Source: Aurantiacibacter atlanticus
GTDB lineage: Bacteria; Pseudomonadota; Alphaproteobacteria; Sphingomonadales; Sphingomonadaceae
Length of the DNA: 64,000 bases
Direction of reading: 5' to 3'
NCBI RefSeq assembly: GCF_001077815.2
Contig: NZ_CP011310.1
Location: 2,790,001 to 2,854,000 of the forward strand
Shown: positions 45,391 through 54,021 of the stretch, one piece after another
How the letters are laid out: each line of letters opens with the position of its first letter
Numbering within the stretch: position 1 is the first letter of the stretch
Position numbers and translations under genes: made by a program
The notes under the pieces: generated by a model
The model's input: only the letters and a program-made list of their open reading frames with translations
Database searches by the model: none
What the model was told of the DNA's origin: nothing

Positions 45391-45800
45391 TGGAAATTCG
45401 CAAGGTCGATGATAGTTTTGCGGTCGCCCCACAGATACAGCCGGACGATATGCAGAAGCTGGCCGAGGCCGGGTTCACAGCAGTCATGTGCAATCGCCCT
45501 GACGCAGAAGAACCCGGCCAGCCACCGATCGAAGACCTTCGCGCTGCGGCACAGGCGGCGGGCCTTTCTTTTTATCTCGTTCCCGTGAGCGGCGGGCAAT
45601 TTCCGACCGATGCACTGCAGGAATTCCGCCGTATCCGGCAGGAAACAGATGGCCCACTTCTGGCCTATTGTCGCAGCGGAACGCGATCCATCACCATGGA
45701 AACCCTGTCCAATCCTGAAGATCTGCCAGCCGATGAACGCATCGCTCGCGCGGCGGTGGCAGGATACGATCTTTCAGGCCTGCGCGCCCATTTAGACTGA
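45390..45800 (+). CDS. TIGR01244-type sulfurtransferase (DSP fold)
   Basis: 136 residues. The phosphatase/rhodanese-like active site is C94 in AYCRSGTRS. In Blh of plant-associated bacteria this domain is fused to the dioxygenase; here it is separate. It may move sulfane sulfur between SQR, glutathione and the dioxygenase. Start coupling by TGATG supports the boundary. 36 bases precede the sqr gene. Confidence 0.87.
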   Translation: MEIRKVDDSFAVAPQIQPDDMQKLAEAGFTAVMCNRPDAEEPGQPPIEDLRAAAQAAGLSFYLVPVSGGQFPTDALQEFRRIRQETDGPLLAYCRSGTRSITMETLSNPEDLPADERIARAAVAGYDLSGLRAHLD

Positions 45801-45836
45801 GAGACGAACACCCCAGCCATTGTCCCGGAGGAAGTG

Positions 45837-47060
45837 ATGAAAGCTTCACATGACATCGTAATAGTCGGAGGGGGAGCCGGCGGAATTGCCGCAGCATCCT
45901 CGCTCCTTTCCCGCCGTCCGGGGCTGGACATCGCGATTATCGAGCCGACCGAATTCCATTACTATCAGCCCGGCTGGACAATGGTGGGCGGTGGCGTCTT
46001 CAGCGCTCCGCAAACGCGCAAGGCCATGGCTGATGTGATGCCTGATGGGGTGACCTGGCTGCGCGATGCAGCGGCCATTTTCGATCCCGAAGCAAATATG
46101 GTGCAACTGCAAGGTGGAGAGCAGCTGAGCTACCGTCTGCTGATCGTCGCACCCGGTATAAGATTGGCGTGGGAGAAGATAGAAGGCCTGACTGAAACAC
46201 TCGGCAAAAACGGCGTCACTTCCAATTACCGGTATGATCTTGCGCCCTATACGTGGGAATTGGTGCAGGGCCTGAAGCAGGGCCGCGCAATATTCAGCCA
46301 GCCGCCTATGCCCATCAAATGTGCGGGCGCGCCGCAAAAGGCGATGTATTTATCATGCGATCATTGGCGGCATTCCGGCGTCTTGGGCGATATTGATGTC
46401 CAGTTTCGCAATGCAGGCGGCGTTCTGTTCGGTGTGGAAGCCTATGTTCCGGCATTGATGGAATATGTCGGCAAATATGGCATCGATCTGGAGCTGGGCA
46501 GCCATCTGACGAAGGTCGATGGCGCCAGCAAGACCGCCTATTTCGCCACGTCTGACGGTGAAGAGGCGGTGGAGTTTGACATGCTGCATGTCGTGCCGCC
46601 GCAAGTCGCGCCCGATTTCGTTGCCGACAGCCCGCTCGCCGCAGAAAGCGGCTTTGTCGATGTCGATCAATATACCTTGCAACATGTCCGCTATCCCAAT
46701 GTCTTCGCGCTAGGCGATGCTGGCGGGATGCCCAACGCCAAGACCGCCGCGGCCGTGCGCAAGCAGGCCCCCGTGGTCGCAGTGAATGCGCTTTGCGTCC
46801 TGGATGGCAAGCCACCAGAAGCTGGTTATCGCGGTTATGGCTCCTGCCCGCTCACGGTAGAGCGTGGCAAGATCGTGTTGGCCGAATTCGGCTATGGCGG
46901 CGAATTGCAGCCCAGCTTTCCCAAATGGCTGATCAACGGAACACAGGCGCGGCGCCTTTCATGGATCTTGAAGGCTGATGTACTGCCGTGGATCTACTGG
47001 AATGCCATGCTCAAGGGCCGAGAATGGCTGGCCGGTCCTGCCAGGCTGGCCGCAGACTAG
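45837..47060 (+). CDS. sqr: Sulfide:quinone reductase, type II/SQOR-like
   Basis: 407 residues. The FAD Rossmann motif is VIVGGGAGGIAAA (about 8-20). Catalytic cysteines fit C162 in IKCAGAPQK and C337 in YGSCPLT, matching the pair in mitochondrial SQOR; C174 is extra. A C-terminal hydrophobic/amphipathic segment (about 372-400) can dock to the membrane. It oxidises sulfide to persulfide and reduces quinone. GGAGG at 45827-45831 sets the ATG at 45837 rather than GTG 45834. Confidence 0.9.
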   Translation: MKASHDIVIVGGGAGGIAAASSLLSRRPGLDIAIIEPTEFHYYQPGWTMVGGGVFSAPQTRKAMADVMPDGVTWLRDAAAIFDPEANMVQLQGGEQLSYRLLIVAPGIRLAWEKIEGLTETLGKNGVTSNYRYDLAPYTWELVQGLKQGRAIFSQPPMPIKCAGAPQKAMYLSCDHWRHSGVLGDIDVQFRNAGGVLFGVEAYVPALMEYVGKYGIDLELGSHLTKVDGASKTAYFATSDGEEAVEFDMLHVVPPQVAPDFVADSPLAAESGFVDVDQYTLQHVRYPNVFALGDAGGMPNAKTAAAVRKQAPVVAVNALCVLDGKPPEAGYRGYGSCPLTVERGKIVLAEFGYGGELQPSFPKWLINGTQARRLSWILKADVLPWIYWNAMLKGREWLAGPARLAAD

Positions 47061-48839
47061 GTGGCCGCTCGAGGCATAGACTCCGTGTTGAGCCGGTATC
47101 TGCCAATCCTTGAATGGGGTCGTCGCTATGATGGCTCTACTGCGACCAGCGATCTGGTGGCAGCGGTGATCGTCACCATCATGCTGATCCCGCAAAGCCT
47201 GGCCTATGCCTTACTGGCGGGCCTTCCTCCGGTCGTCGGCCTATATGCCTCGATCCTGCCGCTGGTGGCCTATGCCATTTTCGGCACCAGTCGCACGCTG
47301 GCAGTGGGGCCGGTGGCGGTGATCAGCCTGATGACGGCAAGCGCGGCAGGCGCGGTGGCGGCACAGGGGACAACGCAATATCTGGAAGCCGCAATCACAC
47401 TGGCGGCGCTATCCGGCGTGATCCTGGCGGTGCTCGGCTTTCTGCGCATGGGATTCTTAGCCAATCTGCTGTCGCACCCGGTCATCAGCGGCTTCATCAC
47501 CGCCAGCGGCATCCTTATCGCCACCAGCCAGATCAAACATATTCTTGGTATTTCCGCAGGCGGAGACAATTGGCCCGACATGCTTGGCGCGCTGGCAGGC
47601 GCTATTGGCGACACCAATGTATGGACGCTGGCCATCGGTATTCCCGCCACGGCGTTTCTGTTCTGGGTGCGCAAGGGAATGAAGCCCGCGCTGATTGCCC
47701 TTGGCCTGAAAGCGCGCGCTGCGGACATCACATCCAAGGCCGGACCGGTCATTGCAGTGGCGTTGACCATCCTTGCCGCCATCGTGTTTGATCTTGGCGC
47801 GAAAGGCGTCAATCTGGTGGGTGAAATACCGGCGGGTCTACCACCCTTTGCGATGCCATCCACCGATCTGACCCTGATCGAACAATTATGGGTGCCCGCC
47901 CTGCTGATCTCTATCATCGGCTTTGTCGAAAGTGTTTCTGTCGCGCAGACGCTAGCCGCCAAGCGCCGCCAGCGCATCGTGCCGGATCAGGAACTGATCG
48001 GCCTGGGCGCATCAAATATCGCAAGTGCATTTTCGGGCGGCTATCCCGTAACCGGAGGCTTTGCCCGTTCGGTCGTGAATTTCGATGCCGGGGCCCAGAC
48101 GCCTGCGGCCGGGGCCTTTACTGCCGTCGGTATTGCGCTTGCCAGCCTGTTCCTTACGCCGCTGCTTTACAGTCTGCCCATCGCCACTTTGGCCGCGACG
48201 ATCATCGTGGCTGTGCTGAGCCTTGTCGATTTAAAGACCCCGCGCGAATTATGGGCCTATTCCAAAGGCGATTTTACTGCGCACATTGCCACGATCGGTA
48301 TCACGCTGCTGGCCGGTGTGGAGATGGGCGTGATTGCAGGTGTCTCAGTGGGCCTGCTGCTTTACCTGTGGCGCGCCAGCCGCCCGCATGCCGCCATCGT
48401 GGGCCGCGTTCCCGAAACCGAACATTTCCGCAATGTTGATCGACACAATGTTTTCACTGTGCCGCATGTGCTTTCAATCCGCATCGATGAAAGTCTGACT
48501 TACCTCAACGCCCGCTGGCTGGAGGAATATGTGCTGGAACGCGTGGCCGAAAAGCCTGAACTGCGCCATGTCATCCTGATGGCAAGCGCTGTAAACGAAA
48601 TCGACGCATCGGGCCTCGAAAGCCTCGAAGCAATCAATCACCGACTGCGCGATGGCGGTATCGGCCTGCATTTTTCCGAAGTGAAAGGCCCCGTGATGGA
48701 TCGGTTGAAACGCATCCATTTTCTCGACGAACTCAACGGCAAGGTTTTCCTTTCACAATCGCGCGCCTTTGCCGAACTGGCCAAGGATGACGGCCTGCAA
48801 AGCGATCCGCCAGATGATTTTCCAAGGGGCATGATCTAA
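47061..48839 (+). CDS. SulP-family anion transporter with STAS domain
   Basis: 592 residues from a GTG directly after the sqr stop. About ten to twelve membrane segments carry SulP landmarks such as IPQSLAYALLAGLPPVVGLY (about 43-62) and AFSGGYPVTGGFARS (about 318-332). A STAS domain (about 470-575) has VNEIDASGLESLE. SulP carriers move sulfate or bicarbonate; in this operon export or exchange of sulfite/sulfate made from sulfide is plausible but unproven. Confidence 0.92.
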   Translation: MAARGIDSVLSRYLPILEWGRRYDGSTATSDLVAAVIVTIMLIPQSLAYALLAGLPPVVGLYASILPLVAYAIFGTSRTLAVGPVAVISLMTASAAGAVAAQGTTQYLEAAITLAALSGVILAVLGFLRMGFLANLLSHPVISGFITASGILIATSQIKHILGISAGGDNWPDMLGALAGAIGDTNVWTLAIGIPATAFLFWVRKGMKPALIALGLKARAADITSKAGPVIAVALTILAAIVFDLGAKGVNLVGEIPAGLPPFAMPSTDLTLIEQLWVPALLISIIGFVESVSVAQTLAAKRRQRIVPDQELIGLGASNIASAFSGGYPVTGGFARSVVNFDAGAQTPAAGAFTAVGIALASLFLTPLLYSLPIATLAATIIVAVLSLVDLKTPRELWAYSKGDFTAHIATIGITLLAGVEMGVIAGVSVGLLLYLWRASRPHAAIVGRVPETEHFRNVDRHNVFTVPHVLSIRIDESLTYLNARWLEEYVLERVAEKPELRHVILMASAVNEIDASGLESLEAINHRLRDGGIGLHFSEVKGPVMDRLKRIHFLDELNGKVFLSQSRAFAELAKDDGLQSDPPDDFPRGMI

Positions 48840-48874
48840 TGAAAGCCCAATACGCATGGCTTCATGCACGAATT

Positions 48875-48888
48875 GCAACAGTCGTTGC
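48875..48888 (+). promoter_or_regulatory. Inverted repeat ahead of cydA
   Basis: GCAAC (48875-48879) and GTTGC (48884-48888) flank AGTC in the 98-base spacer between the SulP gene and cydA. Its position about 50 bases before the cydA start is compatible with an operator. It does not match an FNR box, and no regulator is implied by the sequence alone. Confidence 0.3.
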
Positions 48889-48937
48889 GATGATACACAT
48901 GGAAAAAATGCCGCCAGCCGGCTATTGAGCTGTCACA

Positions 48938-50395
48938 ATGTTCGATCAGGCCGACGCCCTTCTTCTTGCCCGCATCCAGTTCGCTTTTACGGTGAGCTTC
49001 CATTTCATATTCCCCGCCTTTTCCATCGGCCTTGCAAGTTACCTTGCTGTGCTTGAAGGCTTGTGGCTGAAGACAGGCGAAGCGAAGTATCTCGACCTGT
49101 TCAAATACTGGCTCAAGATATTCGCCATCGTCTTTGCCATGGGCGTGGTTTCAGGCATCGTCATGTCCTACCAGTTCGGTACCAATTGGTCCGTCTTTTC
49201 CGATTTGGCAGGGCCAGTGATCGGACCGCTTATGGCGTATGAGGTGCTTACCGCCTTCTTCCTGGAGGCGGGCTTTCTGGGCGTGATGCTGTTCGGCATG
49301 GAAAAGGTGGGGCGCAAATTGCACTTCCTTGCCACGCTGATGGTGGCGCTGGGCACATGTGTGTCTGCCTTCTGGATTCTGTCTGTAAACAGCTGGATGC
49401 AAACGCCGGTAGGCTTTGAAATGGCTGCGAGCGGGCAATTCCTGCCCGGCGAAAGCTGGTGGGATATCGTGTTCAACCCCAGCTTCCCATATCGCCTGGT
49501 GCACACCGTTATCGCCGCCTATCTGACGACCGCCTTCGTGGTGGGCGCCGTGGGCGCCTGGCACCTGCTGAAGGACCGCACCAATCAACACGCCCGCACT
49601 ATGTTTTCCATGGCGATGTGGATGGCCGCGCTGGTTGCACCGCTGCAGATCGTGGCGGGCGACATGCACGGGCTCAACACGTTGGAACACCAGCCTGCCA
49701 AGGTGATGGCGATGGAAGGCCATTATGAAAGCCATCCCGATGGCGCGCCGCTCTATCTGTTCGGCATTCCAGATGATGATGCACAGCGGCTGGATTATGC
49801 TGTTGGCATTCCCAATCTTTCCAGCCTGATCCTTAAGCACAGCCTGGACGCGCCACTGGCGGGGCTGGATACCATCCCCCGCGAAGACCAACCGCCTGTC
49901 AGTATCATCTTCTGGTCGTTCCGCATCATGGTGGGAATCGGCTTTGCCATGCTTGGCATCGGCGCGTGGAGCCTGCTTGCACGGATGCGCGGCAAGCTCA
50001 GCGAATGGCGCTGGCTGCATCGCGCTGCGCTTTTGATGGGACCTTCGGGCTTTGTCGCGGTTATCGCTGGCTGGGTTACAACAGAAGTAGGCCGCCAGCC
50101 GTGGGTTATCTATGGCCTGCTGCGTACTGCCGATGCCGCCAGCCCACTTGCCGCCCCCGCAATCGGCGCTTCGCTGCTGGCCTTTGTGGTGATCTACTTT
50201 GCCGTGTTTGGTGCGGGCACCTGGTATATTTTACGCCTGATGAAATCCCCGCCGCATACTGGAGAATTTGGTGTGAAACGCGGTTCGAAAGGTCCGATGC
50301 GGGCTGCGGGCATCACACCGGGGCCGACGCAAAATCCGGGCCGCGATCCAGACACGCTCCCCCGTGACAAGGAGGAAGCGAACGATGGCAGTTAA
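48938..50395 (+). CDS. cydA: Cytochrome bd oxidase subunit I
   Basis: 485 residues. This heme-bearing subunit oxidises quinol and reduces O2 to water. The N-terminal ARIQFAFTVSFHFIFPAFS has the conserved heme b595 His (H22). Later motifs include GLNTLEHQPAKVMAMEGHYE, split around residues 248-267, and GWVTTEVGRQPWVIYGLLRT near 370-390. The Q-loop is the short, CIO-like type. The polar C-terminal tail is long. It follows the sulfide operon in the same direction. Confidence 0.95.
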   Translation: MFDQADALLLARIQFAFTVSFHFIFPAFSIGLASYLAVLEGLWLKTGEAKYLDLFKYWLKIFAIVFAMGVVSGIVMSYQFGTNWSVFSDLAGPVIGPLMAYEVLTAFFLEAGFLGVMLFGMEKVGRKLHFLATLMVALGTCVSAFWILSVNSWMQTPVGFEMAASGQFLPGESWWDIVFNPSFPYRLVHTVIAAYLTTAFVVGAVGAWHLLKDRTNQHARTMFSMAMWMAALVAPLQIVAGDMHGLNTLEHQPAKVMAMEGHYESHPDGAPLYLFGIPDDDAQRLDYAVGIPNLSSLILKHSLDAPLAGLDTIPREDQPPVSIIFWSFRIMVGIGFAMLGIGAWSLLARMRGKLSEWRWLHRAALLMGPSGFVAVIAGWVTTEVGRQPWVIYGLLRTADAASPLAAPAIGASLLAFVVIYFAVFGAGTWYILRLMKSPPHTGEFGVKRGSKGPMRAAGITPGPTQNPGRDPDTLPRDKEEANDGS

Positions 50396-51392
50396 TGTCG
50401 ACCTCACCACCATTTGGGCCTTCATCATCGCCTTTGGCATTTTCGCCTATGTGGTGATGGATGGGTTTGACCTTGGCATTGGCATCCTCTTCCCGACCTT
50501 CAATCCGGGGTCGGGGCGTGACCGCGCAATGAACTCCATCGCGCCGGTATGGGACGGCAATGAAACCTGGCTGGTGCTGGGCGGTGGTGGGCTTTTCGCC
50601 GCATTCCCCCTTGCCTATGCGGTGATCCTGCCTGCCACCTATCCGCTGATCATCGCGATGCTGCTGGGGCTGGTTTTCCGCGGCGTCGCATTTGAATTTC
50701 GCTGGCGCGATCCTTCGCATCGCAAGGCGTGGGACTTTGCCTTTACTGGCGGCAGCTTTGTTGCCGCGATGGCGCAGGGGATGACGCTGGGCGCCTTGTT
50801 ACAAGGGATCGAGGTGGTCGACCGCGCCTATGCCGGAAGCTGGTGGGACTGGCTTACACCCTATACTCTGCTGACCGGTCTGGGTACCGTTGCTGGCTAT
50901 GCCCTGCTGGGCGCGACGTGGCTGGTGTGGAAGCTTGATGGCGACGCGCAGGTTCATGCTCGCACAATGGGCAAGCGCGCAGCATGGGCGACCCTATTGC
51001 TGATAGGCTCGGTGAGCATGTATAATCTCGCGCTCAACGCCGAATATGCCTCACGTTGGCTAAGCGCTCCGGAAATCTACTTTGCTGCGCCGGTGCCGAT
51101 CCTGACGGGCGTTGTTGCGCTGGCATTACTGCGCGCGCTTGCGACTGAACGGCATTCCAAGCCCTTTTGGCTCAGCATTGCGCTGTTCTTCCTCGGCATG
51201 GCAGGGCTAGGGGTGACGATGTGGCCCTATGTTGTTCCGCCGGGCATCACGATATGGGATGCCGCCGCACCGGAACGCAGCCAGATCTTCATGTTGATAG
51301 GCGTCGCCATCACCATGCCGCTGATCATCGGTTACACCGCATGGGCTTACTGGGTGTTCCGCGGCAAGGTGGCCGATGAAGGGTATCATTGA
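50385..51392 (+). CDS. cydB: Cytochrome bd oxidase subunit II
   Basis: 335 residues, about eight or nine membrane segments. It starts near the family's FAYVVMDGFDLGIGILFP (about 22-39) and continues with WDGNETWLVLGGGGLFAAFP. The start 50385 lies inside the last codons of cydA and uses AAGGAGG (50369-50375). The stop overlaps the DUF2474 ATG by one base. Confidence 0.95.
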   Translation: MAVNVDLTTIWAFIIAFGIFAYVVMDGFDLGIGILFPTFNPGSGRDRAMNSIAPVWDGNETWLVLGGGGLFAAFPLAYAVILPATYPLIIAMLLGLVFRGVAFEFRWRDPSHRKAWDFAFTGGSFVAAMAQGMTLGALLQGIEVVDRAYAGSWWDWLTPYTLLTGLGTVAGYALLGATWLVWKLDGDAQVHARTMGKRAAWATLLLIGSVSMYNLALNAEYASRWLSAPEIYFAAPVPILTGVVALALLRALATERHSKPFWLSIALFFLGMAGLGVTMWPYVVPPGITIWDAAAPERSQIFMLIGVAITMPLIIGYTAWAYWVFRGKVADEGYH

Positions 51393-51529
51393 TGGCGCAT
51401 GGCCGCCCCAGCCACGACATGGACCAGCCGCCCTTGTGGAAACGGCTAGCGTGGATGGCGGGCATCTGGGCGGCCAGCGTCGCAGTGCTTGGCGCGGTGG
51501 CCTTTGTGATCAGGAGCTGGCTTGCCTGA
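51392..51529 (+). CDS. DUF2474 small subunit of cytochrome bd (CydX-like)
   Basis: 45 residues with one membrane segment (about 21-43) preceded by PPLWKRLAWMAGIWAASV, the DUF2474 pattern. These micro-proteins are encoded behind CIO-type cydAB and take the place of CydX/CydS in stabilising the hemes. The TGATG overlap with cydB and the terminator seven bases later support it as the last operon gene. Confidence 0.85.
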   Translation: MAHGRPSHDMDQPPLWKRLAWMAGIWAASVAVLGAVAFVIRSWLA

Positions 51530-51535
51530 CCTACT

Positions 51536-51561
51536 AGGGCGCTGTTGAGCTAGCGCCCTTT
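51536..51561 (+). terminator. Bidirectional terminator between cyd and echA
   Basis: An 8-bp perfect stem AGGGCGCT (51536-51543) with AGCGCCCT (51552-51559) has an 8-base loop and a short T tail. The 3' arm overlaps the stop codon of the leftward enoyl-CoA hydratase gene, so it probably serves both. Confidence 0.7.
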
Positions 51562-52329
51562 CCAGTTCGCGGCGCGCTTTTCGACAAAGGCTTTCATACC
51601 TTCCGCCTTGTCTTCAGTCGCAGTCAGAATCTGGAACAGGCGGCGTTCATGCAAAAGCCCCTGGGTCAGCGTGGTTTCGAATGCTGCCTCCACCATCTCC
51701 TTGTTCACCATGGCGGCCATGGGTGGCATGGTGGCGATGGTCTCGGCGGCTTTCATCGCTTCTTTCATCAATTTGTCATGCGGCACGATGCGCGCGACAA
51801 GCCCGGCACGCTCTGCCTCTTCGGCATCCATCATGCGCCCTGTAAGACACAGATCCATTGCCTTGGCCTTGCCAACCGCAAGGGTAAGACGCTGGCTGCC
51901 GCCCATGCCGGGCCCAACGCCCAGCTTGATTTCCGGCTGGCCGAATTTTGCGTTCTCGGACGCGATGATGAAATCGGCCATCATCGCCAGTTCACAACCT
52001 CCGCCAAGCGCAAAGCCGTTGACCGCAGCAATCCACGGCTTGCGGATCGAAGCGGTCAATTTGTTCCATCCCGAAAAGAAATCTTCGAGAAAGAAATCTG
52101 CTGCAGGTTTATCGACCATTTCCTTGATGTCCGCCCCTGCGGCAAAGGCCTTGTCGCCCGATCCGGTGATGACAGCGCAATGCTGCGTGTCGTCATCGCC
52201 GAAAACGGAAAATGCCTCCATCAAATCGCTCAGCACCTTGGTAGACAGGGCATTGAGCGCTTCGGGCCGGTTGATCGTGATGAGCGTGACCGCACCTTTG
52301 GTTTCGGAAGTGATGGTCTGATAGGTCAT
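51550..52329 (-). CDS. Enoyl-CoA hydratase/isomerase
   Basis: 259 residues, crotonase fold. It hydrates trans-2-enoyl-CoA in beta-oxidation. Oxyanion-hole motifs are [10 protein letters not shown] (about 63-72) and [14 protein letters not shown] (about 105-118), the latter with the catalytic Glu; a second Glu lies in QPEIKLG near 135. ATG 52329 is used; its upstream bases overlap the etfA end. It is the last gene of the leftward propionyl-CoA/ETF run. Confidence 0.94.
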   Translation of the reverse strand: MTYQTITSETKGAVTLITINRPEALNALSTKVLSDLMEAFSVFGDDDTQHCAVITGSGDKAFAAGADIKEMVDKPAADFFLEDFFSGWNKLTASIRKPWIAAVNGFALGGGCELAMMADFIIASENAKFGQPEIKLGVGPGMGGSQRLTLAVGKAKAMDLCLTGRMMDAEEAERAGLVARIVPHDKLMKEAMKAAETIATMPPMAAMVNKEMVEAAFETTLTQGLLHERRLFQILTATEDKAEGMKAFVEKRAANWKGR

Positions 52330-52337
52330 GGCTGTTC

Positions 52338-53264
52338 TCAAAGTTTCTGAGTGAGTTCTGGCACTGCGTTGAAGAGGTCTGCGACGAGGCCGATGTCGGC
52401 GACCTGGAAGATGGGGGCGTCGGGGTCCTTGTTGATGGCGACGATGGTCTTGCTATCTTTCATGCCTGCAAGATGCTGGATCGCACCCGATATGCCGATG
52501 GCGATATAGACCTCGGGGGCCACGATCTTGCCGGTCTGGCCAACCTGGTAATCATTGGGCACATAACCTGCATCAACCGCTGCCCGGCTGGCGCCAATGG
52601 CCGCGCCCAGCTTGTCGGCAAGCGGGGTGATCGTTGCCTCGAAGGTCTCGGCATCCTTCAATGCCCGTCCGCCCGAGACGATGATGCCCGCACTGGTAAG
52701 CTCGGGCCGGTCGGACTTGACCGCATCAAGCCTGACGAACTCGGACAGCCCGGCATCGCCCGGACCACTGGTCGCCTCGACAGCAGCGCTGCCGCCGCTG
52801 GCCTCGGCCTTGTCGAAAGCGGTGGTGCGCACAGTGATCACCAACTTGGGATCGCTGCTTTCCACCGTGGCAATGGCATTGCCGGCATAGATCGGGCGGG
52901 TAAAACTCCTGGGACCTTCAACGCTGATGATGTCAGAGACCTGCATCACATCGAGCATGGCAGCCACGCGCGGGGCGATGTTCTTGCCCGTGGTGGTGGC
53001 CGGGGCCAGCAGCGCATCATAGTCACCCATCAGGCCAGCAACCAGCGGCGCGATATTTTCAGCCAGCCCATGAGCATAGGCAGCATCATCGGCGTGCAGT
53101 ACCTTTTCCACCCCGGCGATGGACGCATGCTCAGCGGCAGCATCCGCCGAGCCTGTGACCAGCACATGCACCGGTCCGCCCAGCGCAGCTGCAGCGGTGA
53201 TGGTGGACAGCGTGGCATCGGCAACACTGGCATCATGCGGTTCGGCAAGAACAAGAACACTCAT
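52338..53264 (-). CDS. etfA: Electron transfer flavoprotein alpha subunit
   Basis: 308 residues. It accepts electrons from acyl-CoA dehydrogenases and passes them to ETF:quinone oxidoreductase. The C-terminal FAD domain has [13 protein letters not shown] (about 194-206), [23 protein letters not shown] and [11 protein letters not shown] (about 263-273). It overlaps etfB by four bases (ATGA). Confidence 0.97.
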   Translation of the reverse strand: MSVLVLAEPHDASVADATLSTITAAAALGGPVHVLVTGSADAAAEHASIAGVEKVLHADDAAYAHGLAENIAPLVAGLMGDYDALLAPATTTGKNIAPRVAAMLDVMQVSDIISVEGPRSFTRPIYAGNAIATVESSDPKLVITVRTTAFDKAEASGGSAAVEATSGPGDAGLSEFVRLDAVKSDRPELTSAGIIVSGGRALKDAETFEATITPLADKLGAAIGASRAAVDAGYVPNDYQVGQTGKIVAPEVYIAIGISGAIQHLAGMKDSKTIVAINKDPDAPIFQVADIGLVADLFNAVPELTQKL

Positions 53265-54010
53265 GCGGCAACTCCCAAAGCTTTCAACTTGGCGACCAGC
53301 GCATCGACATCTTCCACGATCTCGCCCGCCTGGCGCACCGGCGGTTCGCCGACATGCGTGGTGGTGATGCGCGGCGTGACGTCGACGCCATAATCAGCCG
53401 GGGATTTGGTATCGAGCGGCTTCTTCTTGGCCTTCATGATATTGGGCAATGAGGCATAGCGCGGCTCGTTCAGCCTCAGATCGGTGGTCACGATGGCCGG
53501 CAGCGACAGCTTCACCGTCTCCAGCCCGCCATCGACTTCGCGCGTCACGCTGACATGATCACCCTCGATTGCCACTTCGCTGGCAAAGGTGCCTTGCGGG
53601 CGGCCCATCAATGCGGCCAGCATCTGGCCGGTCTGGTTGCTGTCATCGTCGATCGCCTGCTTGCCCAGCATCACAATGCCCGGACCTTCCTCATCAGCAA
53701 TCGCTTGCAAAATCTTGGCCACCGCCAGCGGCTCAACCGCCTCGTCGCTCTCGACCAGAATGGCGCGGTCCGCGCCCATCGCCAGCGCCGTGCGCAGCGT
53801 CTCTGCCGCCTTGGCCGGCCCCACGCTTACCGCAATCACTTCCTCAGCACTGCCCGCTTCCTTCAATCGCAGCGCCTCTTCCACCGCAATCTCGTCAAAC
53901 GGGTTCATGCTCATCTTTACATTGGCCAGATCAACTCCCGACCCATCCGCCTTAACTCGCGGCTTCACATTGTAATCTATCACCCGCTTCACAGGCACTA
54001 ATACCTTCAT
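53261..54010 (-). CDS. etfB: Electron transfer flavoprotein beta subunit
   Basis: 249 residues, starting [19 protein letters not shown]. The AMP-binding ETF-beta pattern is seen in [20 protein letters not shown] (about 116-135), and the recognition loop [19 protein letters not shown] follows near 180-198. A strong AAGGAG lies upstream, 11 bases after the pccA stop, so it is read with the carboxylase genes. Confidence 0.97.
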   Translation of the reverse strand: MKVLVPVKRVIDYNVKPRVKADGSGVDLANVKMSMNPFDEIAVEEALRLKEAGSAEEVIAVSVGPAKAAETLRTALAMGADRAILVESDEAVEPLAVAKILQAIADEEGPGIVMLGKQAIDDDSNQTGQMLAALMGRPQGTFASEVAIEGDHVSVTREVDGGLETVKLSLPAIVTTDLRLNEPRYASLPNIMKAKKKPLDTKSPADYGVDVTPRITTTHVGEPPVRQAGEIVEDVDALVAKLKALGVAA

Positions 54011-54021
54011 GGAGGCTCTCC

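Noticed and set aside
48856..49056. Cys-rich short frame before cydA
   Set aside because: It runs into cydA in another frame, lacks a ribosome site and has no homology I recognise.
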